The notes under the pieces: model-generated
The model's database searches: none
Told to the model about the DNA's origin: nothing
What the model saw: the letters and a program-made list of their open reading frames with translations, nothing else
NCBI RefSeq assembly: GCF_000166195.2
Contig: NZ_CM001403.1
Location: 8,344,323-8,408,322, forward strand
Length of the DNA: 64,000 bases
From: Mucilaginibacter paludis DSM 18603
GTDB lineage: Bacteria > Bacteroidota > Bacteroidia > Sphingobacteriales > Sphingobacteriaceae
Reading direction: 5' to 3'
Position numbers and translations under genes: made by a program
Part shown: piece after piece, positions 34,601 through 42,641 of the stretch
How positions within the stretch are numbered: the first letter of the stretch is position 1
Layout of the letters: each line of letters opens with the position of its first letter

Positions 34601-35857
34601 CTGTTTGGGATTGTACCTGTAATGCCGGACGATATTGATTTCCTTATCAAATAAATTAAGCCCACCGCCATCTGTACCTATCCATATATCGCCATCCCTA
34701 TCCTGGCAAAAAGTTTTAACATCATTATAACTCAAACCTTTACCCGAAGCTTCCTGCTGAAACAACTTGAATTTATCGGCGCCTGGCGTATATAAGTTGA
34801 TGCCGCCGCGATGGGTGCCTACCCATAAATTACCTTGCCTATCTTCAAACAAGGCGGAAATGGTTCTTTGAGATAGGCTGGACGAATTTTGGGGCTGATT
34901 TTGATAATGATTAAAAACATGATTTTTAGCATCGTACTGGTTAAGCCCGCCGTTGATGGTGCCCGCCCATAGCTGACCGGAATGATCAACCAATAAGCTT
35001 TTAATCATATTGCCTGATAAGCTCCCATCATCCTGATCACTATGCCTGATCGGCGTAAAAACATTTTTTGCAGGGTCAAACAAAATCAAACCATTATCTT
35101 CGGTACCCAGCCATAGTGCCCCGGAAGCATCTTGCTGAATAAAATTGATCACATTGGTTTTAGAGTCCTTTGGAATATCCACCCGATTTGGATATGAACT
35201 GAACCTTTTAGTTTTAACATCAAAAAACACCAATCCGGTGGCAGTGCCCAGCCACAAATTTTGATTTTTATCCGCATATAGATAATGAATGTCGGCTGCT
35301 TGCCGGTTGATGTATGGGCGGTTAAAAGTGCGAGTATTCAAATTAAAATGGTTAAGCCCGCCGCCATTTGTGCTTATCCATAAACCATCGTGATTATCGC
35401 GGCTAATCCCCGTAATGTTATTGCTGCTTATACTATTAACATTGCTGCCGCTATGCTTATACCTGATAAAGTTATTCCTGTCGGAATTATAACTGTTTAA
35501 GCCATTGATGGTACCTATCCAGAGGTTGTGATATCGATCCTCGTAAATACAGCTGATATAGTTATCACTGATGGACGTGGTATCCTTTAAATTATTGCGG
35601 TAAACTGTAATGCTATTGCCATCGTACCGGTTTAGCCCATCGCGGGTGCCAAACCACATAAAGCCCCTGCTATCCTGAAAAATAACTTCGATGGTACTGT
35701 TGGATAATCCCTGCTCAATACTGATGTGCTTAAATTTTAATTTACGGGCCTGGGCGGAAGATTTAAAGGCTATGCAAAGGGCAAGCAAAAAAACCAGTTT
35801 ATACCTAAGGGCAAAACATGGCCTAATGCTTTTAAAAATGACAATAAAGGATTTCAA
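31682..35857 (-). CDS. Hybrid two-component sensor/regulator (HTCS), one-protein control of the galactan locus
   Basis: This 1391-residue protein senses a glycan in the periplasm and regulates genes directly. It has a signal sequence, then a long run of two-bladed propeller repeats (about residues 40-680) with many copies of the form LWIGT-GGLN, and a Y_Y_Y domain (about 710-790). One membrane helix follows near 805-825. The HisKA domain has the phosphorylated His in ISHEFRTPLTLILGPLE near 858, and the HATPase domain ends near 1090. The receiver starts VLIVDDNEEL near 1140, with Asp in ISDVMMPGMDG near 1190, and an AraC-type helix-turn-helix closes the protein (1290-1391). In Bacteroides such regulators bind an oligosaccharide end-product; a galactan product is inferred here. 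Confidence 0.95.
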   Translation of the reverse strand: MKSFIVIFKSIRPCFALRYKLVFLLALCIAFKSSAQARKLKFKHISIEQGLSNSTIEVIFQDSRGFMWFGTRDGLNRYDGNSITVYRNNLKDTTSISDNYISCIYEDRYHNLWIGTINGLNSYNSDRNNFIRYKHSGSNVNSISSNNITGISRDNHDGLWISTNGGGLNHFNLNTRTFNRPYINRQAADIHYLYADKNQNLWLGTATGLVFFDVKTKRFSSYPNRVDIPKDSKTNVINFIQQDASGALWLGTEDNGLILFDPAKNVFTPIRHSDQDDGSLSGNMIKSLLVDHSGQLWAGTINGGLNQYDAKNHVFNHYQNQPQNSSSLSQRTISALFEDRQGNLWVGTHRGGINLYTPGADKFKLFQQEASGKGLSYNDVKTFCQDRDGDIWIGTDGGGLNLFDKEINIVRHYRYNPKQKNTLGADAVLDITQDSRNNIWVSTWGGGLNLLDKQTGNFTRFLNNPADSKSISSNKVQKVFEDSRKNLWVATYYGGLNLYNRKTHTFTRVNYDAAHKTSLKGNNVISVNEDKAGNIWIGTDDGGLNCYDPVYKTFTHYFDDGERMPDLRVIFVDSKGRVWIGQAGLYLFDAVHKKFALYTGKGGLSTEFIKGIAEDEKGNFWISTSNGLTQFNPDNYYCKKYNTGDGLQGLEFEANAFLKTRDGQLLFGGVNGFNAFYPHSISVNQFIPPVYITNFQIFNKKVIAGEKDSPLQKDVSLTSQINLTYRQSDFSFNYASLNYTSSDNNQYAYKLEGLDKTWNYVGNQKKANYTNLSPGTYTFRVKASNNDGVWNEKGASLKIVIAPPFWKTWWFTLLIAGIVFMSTYYILRLKRNLELRKLEEQKREEIHQLQLQFFTNISHEFRTPLTLILGPLEILRKGESRIGFTHYYNTIHRNANRLMGLINELMDFRKVESGVLNLKVMPGNPNLFLSEIADEFYDLAQEKNITFKVNQSDRVSEAWFDRQIVEKIMLNLVNNAFKYTPNNGEIVLEVLSSLKDFKAAFQNELMIKNGYQSKNYIYFRVADSGIGISKESIQHLFERYYRITESHMGSGVGLAFVKSLTTLHKGEIYVYSQKGEGTEIIIALPCNAANYDKDERWLQNADAGIQLESIQYKGAQYLSTAEVAPRVAVVNPSLATGFKHVLIVDDNEELRAFLIDSLSPYFEVDGCADGYAALEKIKHHVPDLIISDVMMPGMDGNAFCKAVKQNEATSYIPFIMLTAKDALDSNIEGVESGADFYFAKPISIGLLLLTINNIFEQSQKLKKLYINKHYTEGREQVHAAKDKEFLDKLTGVIEAQLTNPDLDVDYLCSELNMGRTKLYEKLKSTAGQSIIEFVRTIKLRNAARIMTHEDVSITEVMYRVGIQTQSYFTKAFKKEFNKTPSQFLQDIDRKN

Positions 35858-36221
35858 ATAATTGGCTTAAAGGCCATAAATATATAAATTTTGTTCAGAC
35901 CGCGATGTTTTGAACCTAAAAGAAAGGAAAACCTGCGCTGATTGAAATTCCTTTTTTTATCGTTCGCGGGCATTGCTGTACTGATAAACGTCCAATAGCC
36001 AAATAACTGTGCCAATATTAACTCCGGCTGAACTGCATTTTTGGATGAGCGCCATCTCTGTCTATTTTTTTATTTACCTGCCCGTTTTGATAAGGTGCTT
36101 GAATTATTCAAATCAGTCATTGTTTCCAGTAACAAGCCTGTTGTTATGAACGGGTAGGCACATTATTGTCACTCATTATAAATTAGTTACCTATCTAATG
36201 TTTATTAACTCAAAAAAATAC
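35858..36221. other. Spacer between the hybrid sensor gene and the tRNA promoter
   Basis: About 360 bases holding the sensor promoter on the minus strand. No open frame with coding character or RNA gene is visible. Confidence 0.45.
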
Positions 36222-36251
36222 TTGCACTTAATCCAAATCTGGCTATATTTG
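36222..36251 (+). promoter_or_regulatory. Bacteroidota promoter of the tRNA genes
   Basis: TTG at 36222-36224 (-33) and TATATTTG at 36244-36251 (-7, perfect TAnnTTTG) are separated by 19 bases, which is the textbook spacing. Transcription should start near 36257, about 80 bases before the first tRNA. Confidence 0.8.
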
Positions 36252-36338
36252 CACTCCCAACAACGAAAAAGTTTATAAGCTATAAGCAAAACGAAAGGGA
36301 AAAAATTGAGATCACACCAAAATCTCAAATAAAAAAAT

Positions 36339-36411
<73 letters not shown>

Positions 36412-36413
36412 CT

Positions 36414-36446
36414 AAATCCCTCTCTAAAAAGGAGGGATTTATTTTT
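36414..36446 (+). terminator. Hairpin with T-run between the two tRNA genes
   Basis: AAATCCCTC (36414-36422) pairs perfectly with GAGGGATTT (36432-36440), followed by ATTTTT. It looks like an intrinsic terminator although another tRNA starts 18 bases later, so it may allow partial read-through or guide processing. Confidence 0.65.
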
Positions 36447-36463
36447 ACAAGGTTAATTGCCTT

Positions 36464-36548
36464 GCCCAGATGGTGGAACTGGTAGACACGCAGGACTTAA
36501 AATCCTGTTCCCGTAAACGGAGTGCGGGTTCGATTCCCGCTCTGGGTA
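36464..36548 (+). tRNA. tRNA-Leu (anticodon UAA)
   Basis: An 85-base class II tRNA: acceptor GCCCAGA with TCTGGGT, anticodon stem CAGGA/TCCTG with loop CTTAAAA (TAA at 36498-36500), a long variable arm around TTCCCGTAAACGGAGT, and T loop GGTTCGATTCC. CCA is not encoded. Confidence 0.96.
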
Positions 36549-36566
36549 CTTAGAAATTGAATCGAC

Positions 36567-36598
36567 ACAAAGCCTGATATGAAAGTATTGGGCTTTGT
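36567..36598 (+). terminator. Hairpin downstream of tRNA-Leu
   Basis: ACAAAGCC pairs with GGCTTTGT across a 16-base loop about 19 bases after the tRNA. The tail is not T-rich. Confidence 0.4.
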
Positions 36599-37225
36599 TG
36601 TGCAATATAAGTGATACAAAAAAGCCCTGAGTTGCGGTTGGTCGGAATCTTATATAATAAGAAAAAACTTACCTGTTACCGGAACATCAACAGGGGCGTT
36701 ATTTAAAACATTTTCTGATCTTAAAAATTTAAGAAATTGTTAGTAATTAGCTCATGTGTTAATGTTCATTTTCTCAGATTCAACTTTTGGGTAATGGCTT
36801 AGCCAAAAAAAGGTCGCCTCCATTTAAATATCTTGTTGGCATGGCATGAAGATCTACATCACCACTAATGGTTCCAGCCAAATCCATCATAAATACTCCA
36901 TTTTGTGTTTCATTAAAAAACCAACCGTGGCTATTAAAGGGATCGTTAGACATACGGGTTATCCTTATTCGAGCACCACAATACGTGCTATGGGTAACGC
37001 GGAGGAAATAGATTTATTTCTTGCAGGGAAAAGCAAGTAACACTTAAAAAGCTCGAAAAAATATACAATTATCTAAAATAAGCTATCTACTTTTAGAGTA
37101 AAGCAGCCAAAGCCTTATTTTAACCTTTAATAAAAAATCAAAAGTTTATTTGTAATATATGCAAATAAGGTTGTAGCCCGTTGAGCGGAACCTTTTATTT
37201 TTTTTTGTTGCTTAGCATAACCTCA
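36599..37225. other. Long spacer after the tRNAs, no supported gene
   Basis: This 630-base stretch has one short open frame (36846-37040, 64 codons) with no recognisable motif or start signal. I find no repeat of the tRNA 3' end that would mark an integrated element. Confidence 0.5.
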
Positions 37226-38827
37226 CTATTTAAACCGGTAGGTAATTCCGGCCTGGAAGGTTTGGTAACGTTTGCTATACCCACCCAGCGCGTTGCTGAT
37301 TTTAAAAGGCGAAAACAACTGGTAACTGCCCTCGATACTAAACCTGCTGCGGATCTGGAGGCTTAGCCCGCCGGTAAAGCCAAAACTCAGTTTATTGACG
37401 CCCGTACCAAGCAAAGCGCTCTTAACCTCGGCACCGTGGTATACCGTATCGCGCTGATCAACAATTGCGCCCAAGGTGGTACTCGCCTCCGATTGTTTGA
37501 TTGCCAAACTAATTACCGGCCCTGTCTTTATGCTCAATAAATTCGATAATTTATATTCGAGCGTAATAGGCATATGCAATACCATCACCTTCCGCTCGTC
37601 AATAAACTTAAAGGGTGGCAATGAGTCGGGGCGGTAATAACTAACGTGCTCAAATTCCCCCGAAAGTGATTGAGGTGTATTTAACCTGAATCCGGCGTTA
37701 ACCAACAATCGGTTTTTGAGGGTATATGAGCCAAACACTCCAAAATACAATCCGCCATTACCATTCCCTGCATTAAGGCCCGCCTCAATACCGTAATTGT
37801 ACGGCGGCGTTATCATTTCTTTTGCAGTATGGTTCTTAACCTGCTTACTTTTCAGCTGTTTAGCCTGAATAACCCCGGTACCTTGCCCCGATATACTACC
37901 GCCCTTTGAGGTGCCGTCTTCCTTCCTACTAAGCACTGTATCCTTCAGCGGAGCCGAATTGCCGGTAGTTAACCATATTGACGGATCACTTTTCGGTTGG
38001 CTAACGATGTCGTCAATACCAGCGCGGAGTATGCTATCCGATTTTTTAAATGCCGCCGCTTTTTGTTGGGCCGAATGAATATCCTCAGTTCCGCTATCTG
38101 CCAACAAATTTAGTGAGCTTCGGCTCGATCTGTTAATCACGGAACCGGAACGGGCGGCAATGTGTTTATTTGCTGATAAATGAGATAAACGCCCTTTATC
38201 ATATTGAGCACGGGTTGATATCAACCCCGGTCTTTCATATTTTTTGATGTTTTTTACTTCTGGAGCAGTATAATTTACCGGTGACCGACCATCAACACTT
38301 GAAGGAATTACCGAGGCACTATCTTTACCCCGCTCAGGTATAATAAACGCCTTACCCTTTGCTTCAATAACCAGTTGCTCCTTTGTTGCTTGGTTAAGTA
38401 CTTTACTTAACCCGTTATTATATGGGGCTGACGATGCCAATAAACCGTCTGTAGCGGTAACGTTAGTTTTACCACGATAAACAACACTGTCTGTCCAGGT
38501 ATCTTGTTTATCGGCGGTGGATTTAACAAGATGTATTGAACTGACGCGGCACTTGTTCGCCCTATTAGGGCTATCTTTCTTTAGAGCCGGCACTGCAAAA
38601 TAAATCCCTGTGCCAATTAATGCTACGGCTGGCAACAGATAACTCAATAATTTAATCAGCTTTAGGCCGCTTAAATAGCCCGGATTATTCGTGGGGATGG
38701 GCAGAACCGGCATTTGCTCATCAAGTGCCTGCTGCATATTGGCCCATGCCAAATTCATATCCTCTTTTACAGGGAGACCGTCCATTTTTTTGCGCCAAAG
38801 TTTTTGATACCTTGCTGAATTTCTCAT
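37226..38827 (-). CDS. Putative dual membrane-spanning anti-sigma factor with outer-membrane barrel
   Basis: This 533-residue protein has no N-terminal signal peptide. Residues 1-50 are cytoplasmic and include the amphipathic part LPVKEDMNLAWANMQQAL; a single membrane helix spans about 59-80 (LLSYLLPAVALIGTGIYFAV). A long polar, Ser/Lys-rich and low-complexity linker covers 85-345. The C-terminal 190 residues form strands of an 8-stranded OMP_b-brl barrel ending in FQAGITYRF-Lys. The start codon overlaps the stop of the ECF sigma gene as ATGA, so the two are made together. I infer an anti-sigma factor reaching from cytoplasm to outer membrane, like the Dma proteins described in Bacteroides. 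A plain outer-membrane protein is unlikely because the membrane helix is not at the N-terminus. Confidence 0.75.
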   Translation of the reverse strand: MRNSARYQKLWRKKMDGLPVKEDMNLAWANMQQALDEQMPVLPIPTNNPGYLSGLKLIKLLSYLLPAVALIGTGIYFAVPALKKDSPNRANKCRVSSIHLVKSTADKQDTWTDSVVYRGKTNVTATDGLLASSAPYNNGLSKVLNQATKEQLVIEAKGKAFIIPERGKDSASVIPSSVDGRSPVNYTAPEVKNIKKYERPGLISTRAQYDKGRLSHLSANKHIAARSGSVINRSSRSSLNLLADSGTEDIHSAQQKAAAFKKSDSILRAGIDDIVSQPKSDPSIWLTTGNSAPLKDTVLSRKEDGTSKGGSISGQGTGVIQAKQLKSKQVKNHTAKEMITPPYNYGIEAGLNAGNGNGGLYFGVFGSYTLKNRLLVNAGFRLNTPQSLSGEFEHVSYYRPDSLPPFKFIDERKVMVLHMPITLEYKLSNLLSIKTGPVISLAIKQSEASTTLGAIVDQRDTVYHGAEVKSALLGTGVNKLSFGFTGGLSLQIRSRFSIEGSYQLFSPFKISNALGGYSKRYQTFQAGITYRFK

Positions 38828-39405
38828 CTTCCCTTTTGGTTTTCAGTTGGTTTATCAATACTTTTAATAACAGGTGCCAGCATCACCCTGAGCTGCTTTT
38901 TAGCTTCGGATAAATGCCACCTGGAGGTACTCTCGCTAATGTTTACCTGCTCGCCAATCTCCTTGTGCGAAAACCCGTCAATTACCGAAAGGTTAAATAC
39001 CAGTTGTGTTGCAACCGGCAACTGCCTTATGGCTTTTAACAGGTCTTCAGCAAACAATTTATCTAAAACAGCAGGCTCAATAAAAATATCTTCAATTTCT
39101 TCCTGGCTGTTTACCTCGGCAAACTTCGCTTCTTTTCGGCCAAGGTCAATGCACGATCTTACCATGATCGTCCTGATCCATGCTCCCAGTTCGCCTTTTT
39201 GCACATCAAACGCGTTCATATTTTGAAACACTTTTAAAAAGCCCGAATTAATGGCCTCCTGCGCCAATTCGTTCGATTTTAAATAACGGCAACATACGCG
39301 TAACATTTCAGGATAGAACAGTTTATATAACCGTTCCTGTGCCTGGCGGTCATTGGCTTTACAGCCATTGATCAGTTTAGCATCTTGCTTAATAAACAAT
39401 TTCAT
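38824..39405 (-). CDS. ECF RNA polymerase sigma factor
   Basis: This 193-residue protein is a group 4 sigma factor. Region 2 (about residues 25-90) contains NSGFLKVFQNMNAFD and WIRTIMVRSCIDLGRK. Region 4 (about 130-180) contains LPVATQLVFNLSVIDGFSHK and the recognition helix SESTSRWHLSEAKKQLR. It lacks the extra domains of housekeeping sigma factors. It overlaps the start of the barrel-bearing putative anti-sigma gene by four bases (ATGA), a classic sigma/anti-sigma arrangement. Promoter targets are unknown; autoregulation of this pair is likely. Confidence 0.92.
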   Translation of the reverse strand: MKLFIKQDAKLINGCKANDRQAQERLYKLFYPEMLRVCCRYLKSNELAQEAINSGFLKVFQNMNAFDVQKGELGAWIRTIMVRSCIDLGRKEAKFAEVNSQEEIEDIFIEPAVLDKLFAEDLLKAIRQLPVATQLVFNLSVIDGFSHKEIGEQVNISESTSRWHLSEAKKQLRVMLAPVIKSIDKPTENQKGR

Positions 39406-39589
39406 CCAGGTGGTGCGGTGGTCGGGTATACATAGTTCTCGTTGCTATTACGCATGGGATACACCAAACGCTGGGTGAAACTCAACTTATTTTTAGTTTT
39501 TTTTAATATAGTTTTATTTTAACCAATGTAACACTTTTTAACCAGCGTTTTGATAGCGGCAGCCGTAAGGTTTGTAAACCGAACAAAAC

Positions 39590-40486
39590 ATGTATTACCA
39601 GGAGAGTTACAACCGCCATACCGATTGGTACAATAAACACTTCCCCACCAGGGAATCCAAAATTGATTGCTACCGTAAAGCAAAATCTGCCGGCAACCAC
39701 CACATCGCACATTGGCTGCAGCAATTATTTTTTAACTGCCTCGATCCCCTGCTCCGCCAACAACCGCAAAAATGGCTTACCGTGGGCGATGCTTATGGTT
39801 TTGACGCGCAATATATTTTAGCCAGCGGCAACGATGCGCTGGCTACCGACCTGAGCACCGATTTTTTAGAAGTGGCCAAAGACGAAGGCGTCATATCGGC
39901 TTATGCTGCCGAAAATGCCGAAAAATTATCCTTTGCCGATCAACAATTTGATTACGTACTGTGTAAAGAATCATACCACCACTTCCCCAGGCCTTATGCC
40001 GCATTGTACGAAATGATCCGCGTGGCCAAAAAAGGAATAGTGATTATTGAACCGCAAGACCCGGTATTAAAAATGCCCTTACTGCTTTTCATCAACAACT
40101 TACTGGCTACAAATGTGCACCTGCTCAACAAAGCATGGAAAAACCGTTTCTCTTTCGAGCCCGTAGGCAATTTTGTTTACAAGGTATCTGAACGCGAGTT
40201 TGAAAAATTTGCTGCCGGGCTTAATTTGCCCATGGTGGCCTTTAAAAAGATCAACCCTAACTTTTATTTTAAAGGTGCCGACGAGCTCAAAACCAGCCAT
40301 AAAAAATTTTTATCCATCCGGGTAAAAAAGCAAATTTTAGATGTGCTGGTTAAGTTAAAGCTTATGCCCGGCCAGGTTTTGGCTACCATTATATTTAAAG
40401 AGCGACCTGGATTAGGATGTATTGAGGCGTTAAAAAAGCAGGGCTATCATTTGGTGAATATTCCGGTTAATCCATATTCGAAATAG
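39590..40486 (+). CDS. SAM-dependent methyltransferase, class I
   Basis: This 298-residue cytoplasmic protein has the Rossmann fold of class I methyltransferases. Motif I is seen as WLTVGDAYGFDAQYI near residue 63 (a variant of the usual glycine-rich loop), the acidic residue binding the SAM ribose in LATDLS near 83, and motif IV in FDYVLCKESYHHF near 120. The active-site loop FPRPYAALYEMIRV follows, as in Methyltransf_11 proteins. The C-terminal half (180-298) is less typical and may fix the substrate. It stands alone, divergent from the sigma gene across 184 bases. The substrate cannot be deduced. Confidence 0.88.
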   Translation: MYYQESYNRHTDWYNKHFPTRESKIDCYRKAKSAGNHHIAHWLQQLFFNCLDPLLRQQPQKWLTVGDAYGFDAQYILASGNDALATDLSTDFLEVAKDEGVISAYAAENAEKLSFADQQFDYVLCKESYHHFPRPYAALYEMIRVAKKGIVIIEPQDPVLKMPLLLFINNLLATNVHLLNKAWKNRFSFEPVGNFVYKVSEREFEKFAAGLNLPMVAFKKINPNFYFKGADELKTSHKKFLSIRVKKQILDVLVKLKLMPGQVLATIIFKERPGLGCIEALKKQGYHLVNIPVNPYSK

Positions 40487-40696
40487 AAAGGCTAAACTTG
40501 CCATTAAGCCATCGTTTAAAATACAATCCGTTCTATTTTTAATTAAGCTAATAAATTTCAAAAAGCGCTGAAGCCGACTATTAAAATTAAAATATTATAT
40601 ATAAATTTATATTACAAAATACACAGAAAATCAAGCTTTTAACAACAAAAGAAGAAACTCATTAATATCGCTATAAAATTTAAAAATAGTTGCAAA

Positions 40697-42367
40697 ATGC
40701 TAACCATTGGAATATTGATTATATTAATCTCAAACGGAGTTTTGTTATTCAAGCACAAGAGGTTTTTTAAATACTTAAAACATATATTACTTTATGATAG
40801 TATTGCATTTGTAATATTTCTGATATTCACATTCTATCAAAGTCGGAACACTCCCAATTATATTACAACTAATAGCGGTAAAATATATACAATCAAAGAA
40901 TTAAATATTAATAGTCGTTTATATATAGATAGAGGCTACAAATTCAACAATTTGGCGGATTCTCTAAAGGGTTCAGTTTTCATTCAAACGGCAAATGATG
41001 ATAAAGCCAACAATCAACAAAACCTATTCTCCATTATCATAAGCGATTGTATAGGATCTCGCGTATTTTTTCTTTTTGATAAGCGAATTTACAGTACTCA
41101 ACTTTACAATTGGATGCCCCAAAAGAAATTCCAGGAAGTCCATCCTTTAATTACGTCTACTGACAAGGATGCAAATTACATTTTATACACTTATACTATA
41201 ACCAAAGAAAAAGACACACTTTATATTGGCGGTAATCAATCTGTAATTGATAAAAAAAACAGGAAAAACATCAAAAAATGCAGTTCAAATTTGATAATTT
41301 TCAAAGAAGTACAGGCAGACCATATCACTAATTTCAACAATTTAGATAAAGACAAGCATTCATTCAAATTGCTTGTAACAGGCCCTGATTCGTTATCATT
41401 TCAACAAAAAATCATAGATCACGATTTATGGCTCAACGGTAAAAAAGGTATGCGTTTAGATAATCTAGGAAAAATCAGCAACAAAGTATGTTATAATGGA
41501 AATTTAATAGAAGCTGATTTAAGCTCAACAATAATCGACAGTTCCGGTTTCAATTCATCGCTTTTAAACAATGTCGAGTTTTCAAATTCAACATTCACTA
41601 ATGTTAACTTCTTTAACTCACATCTGGATAGCACTAATTTCAATAAAGCAATTTTAAAAAACTGCATGTTTCTGGGTTCTGACCTTAGAGGTGCAATTTT
41701 CACAAATACTAAATTTAAAAACGTAGATTTTTCTTGTGCTAATATGGCAGGTGTGATATTCGAACCTGATAGTCTTCCTAATATACAAGGCATAGCATCG
41801 TCCTACAACCTGGACTCAATAACATACCGTACAGATCCAGGAGCCCTTATTAAACTAAAAGAAAAATTAAAAACAGCTGGGTTTACAGATGCTCATAGAA
41901 AAGTAACAGCAGCAATACAACGAAAAAAACATACGCTAACCTCGTCTACGGCAACCAAATTTATCGATTATCTACTTTTTGACTTTACAAGCTCATATGG
42001 TCTAAATCCCCTACGACCGCTAATTTTGCTTTTGATCCTTATATACGTTTTTTACAAAACCTATCTTTTCCTCTTCTTTATCGACAAACTTAAAATTCAT
42101 ATTAAACATGCAGGAACAAGTGGTGAAATGATAACAGATAAAATCCATCCGGGAAGGTTACTTTTTTTGAGCATTATCACCTCTTTTGCGATTGGCTTTG
42201 GACCATATAATATTAATGATTGGGCCAAAAAGCTGCTGGCGGAAGATTACATATTACAACCCTGGGGATATACCCGGATACTGATCGGCATACAAAATTT
42301 AATAAGCCTATACTTATTTTCACTAACAATTCTACTGTTATTTGGCGATCCTTTTAGTTTTTGGTAA
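40697..42367 (+). CDS. Pentapeptide-repeat membrane protein with degenerate channel-like C-terminus
   Basis: This 556-residue protein begins with two membrane helices (residues 1-17 and 30-48). A unique domain follows (50-270), then about 16 pentapeptide repeats (about 280-360: NLIEADLSS, STFTNVNFFNSHLDSTNF, GSDLRGAIFTNTKF), which should form a right-handed beta helix. The C-terminus has two membrane helices around 440-465 and 525-556, with FLSIITSFAIGFGPY between them. That resembles the pore and filter of two-helix ion channels (T-x-G-x-G) but with an altered filter. Its base composition is far richer in A+T than its neighbours, which suggests acquisition by transfer. Function is unknown; a gated channel or defence role is possible. 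Confidence 0.75.
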   Translation: MLTIGILIILISNGVLLFKHKRFFKYLKHILLYDSIAFVIFLIFTFYQSRNTPNYITTNSGKIYTIKELNINSRLYIDRGYKFNNLADSLKGSVFIQTANDDKANNQQNLFSIIISDCIGSRVFFLFDKRIYSTQLYNWMPQKKFQEVHPLITSTDKDANYILYTYTITKEKDTLYIGGNQSVIDKKNRKNIKKCSSNLIIFKEVQADHITNFNNLDKDKHSFKLLVTGPDSLSFQQKIIDHDLWLNGKKGMRLDNLGKISNKVCYNGNLIEADLSSTIIDSSGFNSSLLNNVEFSNSTFTNVNFFNSHLDSTNFNKAILKNCMFLGSDLRGAIFTNTKFKNVDFSCANMAGVIFEPDSLPNIQGIASSYNLDSITYRTDPGALIKLKEKLKTAGFTDAHRKVTAAIQRKKHTLTSSTATKFIDYLLFDFTSSYGLNPLRPLILLLILIYVFYKTYLFLFFIDKLKIHIKHAGTSGEMITDKIHPGRLLFLSIITSFAIGFGPYNINDWAKKLLAEDYILQPWGYTRILIGIQNLISLYLFSLTILLLFGDPFSFW

Positions 42368-42641
42368 AAACAACCCAGGTCGATGTTTAATTTCCGTTTA
42401 TGTAATCTTATATAGCATACAATATTTATGTAAATAAATCGTAATCAAGACATTAATATAACTCTTTAAGCTGCGCTTATAATCGATTAAACCAACATTT
42501 GTTTACTTCGTCTTAATTGTCACAAAGGGCGCTACGCTTCTTTTTCAAACCTCGTTACCCCAAAATCCTTAAAAATTTCGTAATTTTAAAGCATTTTAAA
42601 GATCATGATACTGGCAACAGTAAACATAAACAACAAAGTCT

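Noticed and set aside
36846..37040. 64-codon open frame after the tRNA genes
   Set aside because: It has no recognisable motif, no start signal and no conserved neighbour. It lies in an AT-rich spacer where open frames occur by chance.
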